The position numbers and the translations under genes are program-made. A stretch of DNA of 64,000 nucleotides from Daphnia pulex (lineage: Eukaryota > Arthropoda > Branchiopoda > Diplostraca > Daphniidae): assembly GCF_021134715.1 (NCBI RefSeq), contig NC_060021.1, forward strand, positions 4,402,001 through 4,466,000, given 5' to 3'. The notes beneath the pieces were generated by a model. It did no database searches, had not been told where the DNA came from, and worked only from the letters and a program-made list of their open reading frames with translations. Of the stretch, positions 63,062 to 64,000 are shown one piece after another (the first letter of the stretch is position 1; each line of letters starts with the position of its first letter).

Positions 63062-63841
63062 GTTTCCCACAATGTGGGTAGGTGGCTTTCAAAATAAAAT
63101 CACTGTTCGGATTTTTTTGGACCATATTGTACAATCCAGTTTGGCGGCGTCCATCTTTCGGGGCAGTTCTTTCAAAGTTTAAATATCAGATAAAAATATG
63201 CAAATTAAGGGAAGGAAGAGATCGAATCTAAACTAATTCAGTTTTTCTTTTTCCCCCTTAAACTCAACTTCCTTTTCGAAAACGCGCGAAATGGAAATCC
63301 ATGATGGCAGCTTATTGAATTACAATTTTCCATTTTCTTTCTCGAAGCTAGGGGATGGGTGAGGGAAACCGAAAAAAATAGACAAGATCAGACGGGAAAA
63401 ACTTCGAAACAAGGTCATGTTGACCTTCATTTGCATATTTTAAAGGCCAAAAAGGACAAGTGACCGATATGCAAATAAATAATCACGAAGAATGTCAACC
63501 TTGCATCAGGTCAGCTGACGATTTGAAAAAACGATTAACAACCCATGATTAGAATGGCAAGAAAGTCCTCCGAGCGATTTAAGTATACAGTAGGACACAT
63601 AATGAATGACCATAGTTTACCACTATTAAGCCCCTAACAAGGCTATGAATGATTACGTCAAGGAAAGTTCATTTACTTGTAGAGCAGTCTAGTTCGGTCT
63701 AGCTCTTAAACAGTATAAATATTCGAATTTGAGCAAGGTAGCATACTCACGGCTGCAATCTTTTCAACTGTTCTCCTTTGCAGCAGAGTTTAAGTTATGT
63801 AGCTGTGGGCACGGCTTTTAACCCCAAATAAACGAGTTGCA
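63062..63841. other. No gene recognised
   Basis: Non-coding sequence with a weak inverted arrangement around 63412-63515 (aaggtcatgttgacc and gaatgtcaacctt, plus atttgcatat and atatgcaaat), possibly a worn MITE. Confidence 0.35.
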
Positions 63842-64000
63842 GTACAGTACACATCACAAATATTGGCTCACCCCTTGCCAATTGTGGTGTTTTAACCCGC
63901 GCGAGATAGGCCCTACGGTGTCTCGCACGGGAATTTTTTTTTTAAATATTTATTTTAATTGTAGAGCCATCGTTTTTTTTCATCGGAAAGATAAAGAACT
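63842..64000 (+). repeat. Dispersed repeat, partner of 7244-7400
   Basis: It starts tacagtacacatcacaaata, then ttggctcacc, then gttttaacccgcgcgagata and acggtgtctcgcacg, and ends in aaagataaagaact at the window edge. Block order and spacing match 7244-7400. It probably continues past the window. Confidence 0.6.

Overview
The window is a piece of an animal nuclear genome, most likely an arthropod and plausibly a branchiopod crustacean of the Daphnia kind. Four lines of sequence support this: GT-AG genes with introns often near 70 bp, intact metazoan genes (ARMT1, ITFG2, IMMP2L, Enabled/VASP), arthropod-style transposons, and no bacterial operon structure. The species cannot be fixed from sequence alone. 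Most of the first 49 kb is accessory sequence (transposons and their remnants); the conserved host genes lie between 49.8 and 59.5 kb.

Layout. 1-4.6 kb: one member of a small cysteine-rich gene family (0.99-1.42 kb), then an endogenous viral element on the minus strand (about 1.6-4.6 kb). The viral element is a decayed polymerase (L) gene of a phenuivirus-like bunyavirus, with recognisable motifs A, B, C and E, and it is split by a 595-bp foldback element. It abuts, in the same orientation, a truncated BEL/Pao retrotransposon (4.6-8.6 kb) that holds its own nested palindromic insertions. 8.6-19.6 kb: mostly unassigned DNA with remnants of a LINE, a FLYWCH-type MULE and a hAT element. 19.65-22.64 kb: a complete Mutator-like element with iterated TIRs, a perfect 8-bp target duplication, a multi-exon transposase and five tRNA-like modules. 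25.3-26.3 kb: a SIAH-like gene fragment joined to a DIRS-like RNase H fragment; this 571-bp junction occurs again, 99% identical, at 34.07-34.64 kb. 27.9-30.4 kb: a tandem array of three more cysteine-rich genes in different states of decay. 30.7-33.7 kb: pieces of a DUF4218-type (CACTA/EnSpm-like) transposase. 38-42 kb: a MITE and a second, different MULE encoding a transposase, a SWIM finger and an Ulp1-like protease segment. 43.5-47.1 kb: a tRNA-derived SINE and a Gypsy element that has lost its integrase core. 48.5 kb: a hAT-type MITE with a perfect target duplication.

Host gene block. ARMT1 (plus; 49.8-51.5 kb) converges on ITFG2 (minus; 54.2-52.0 kb). IMMP2L (minus; 54.83-54.27 kb) ends only 74 bp upstream of the ITFG2 start codon. 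Enabled/VASP (plus; 56.5-59.5 kb) follows, with a TATA-containing promoter candidate. Exon models for all four keep the reading frame across every junction. Their functions (a carboxyl-methyltransferase/phosphatase-fold enzyme, a KICSTOR mTORC1 regulator, a mitochondrial signal peptidase and an actin-assembly factor) are not obviously linked. The last 5 kb holds foldback and mariner-type non-autonomous elements.

Most notable: the bunyavirus L fossil fused to a retrotransposon, the cysteine-rich gene family, and the MULE carrying several tRNA-like modules.
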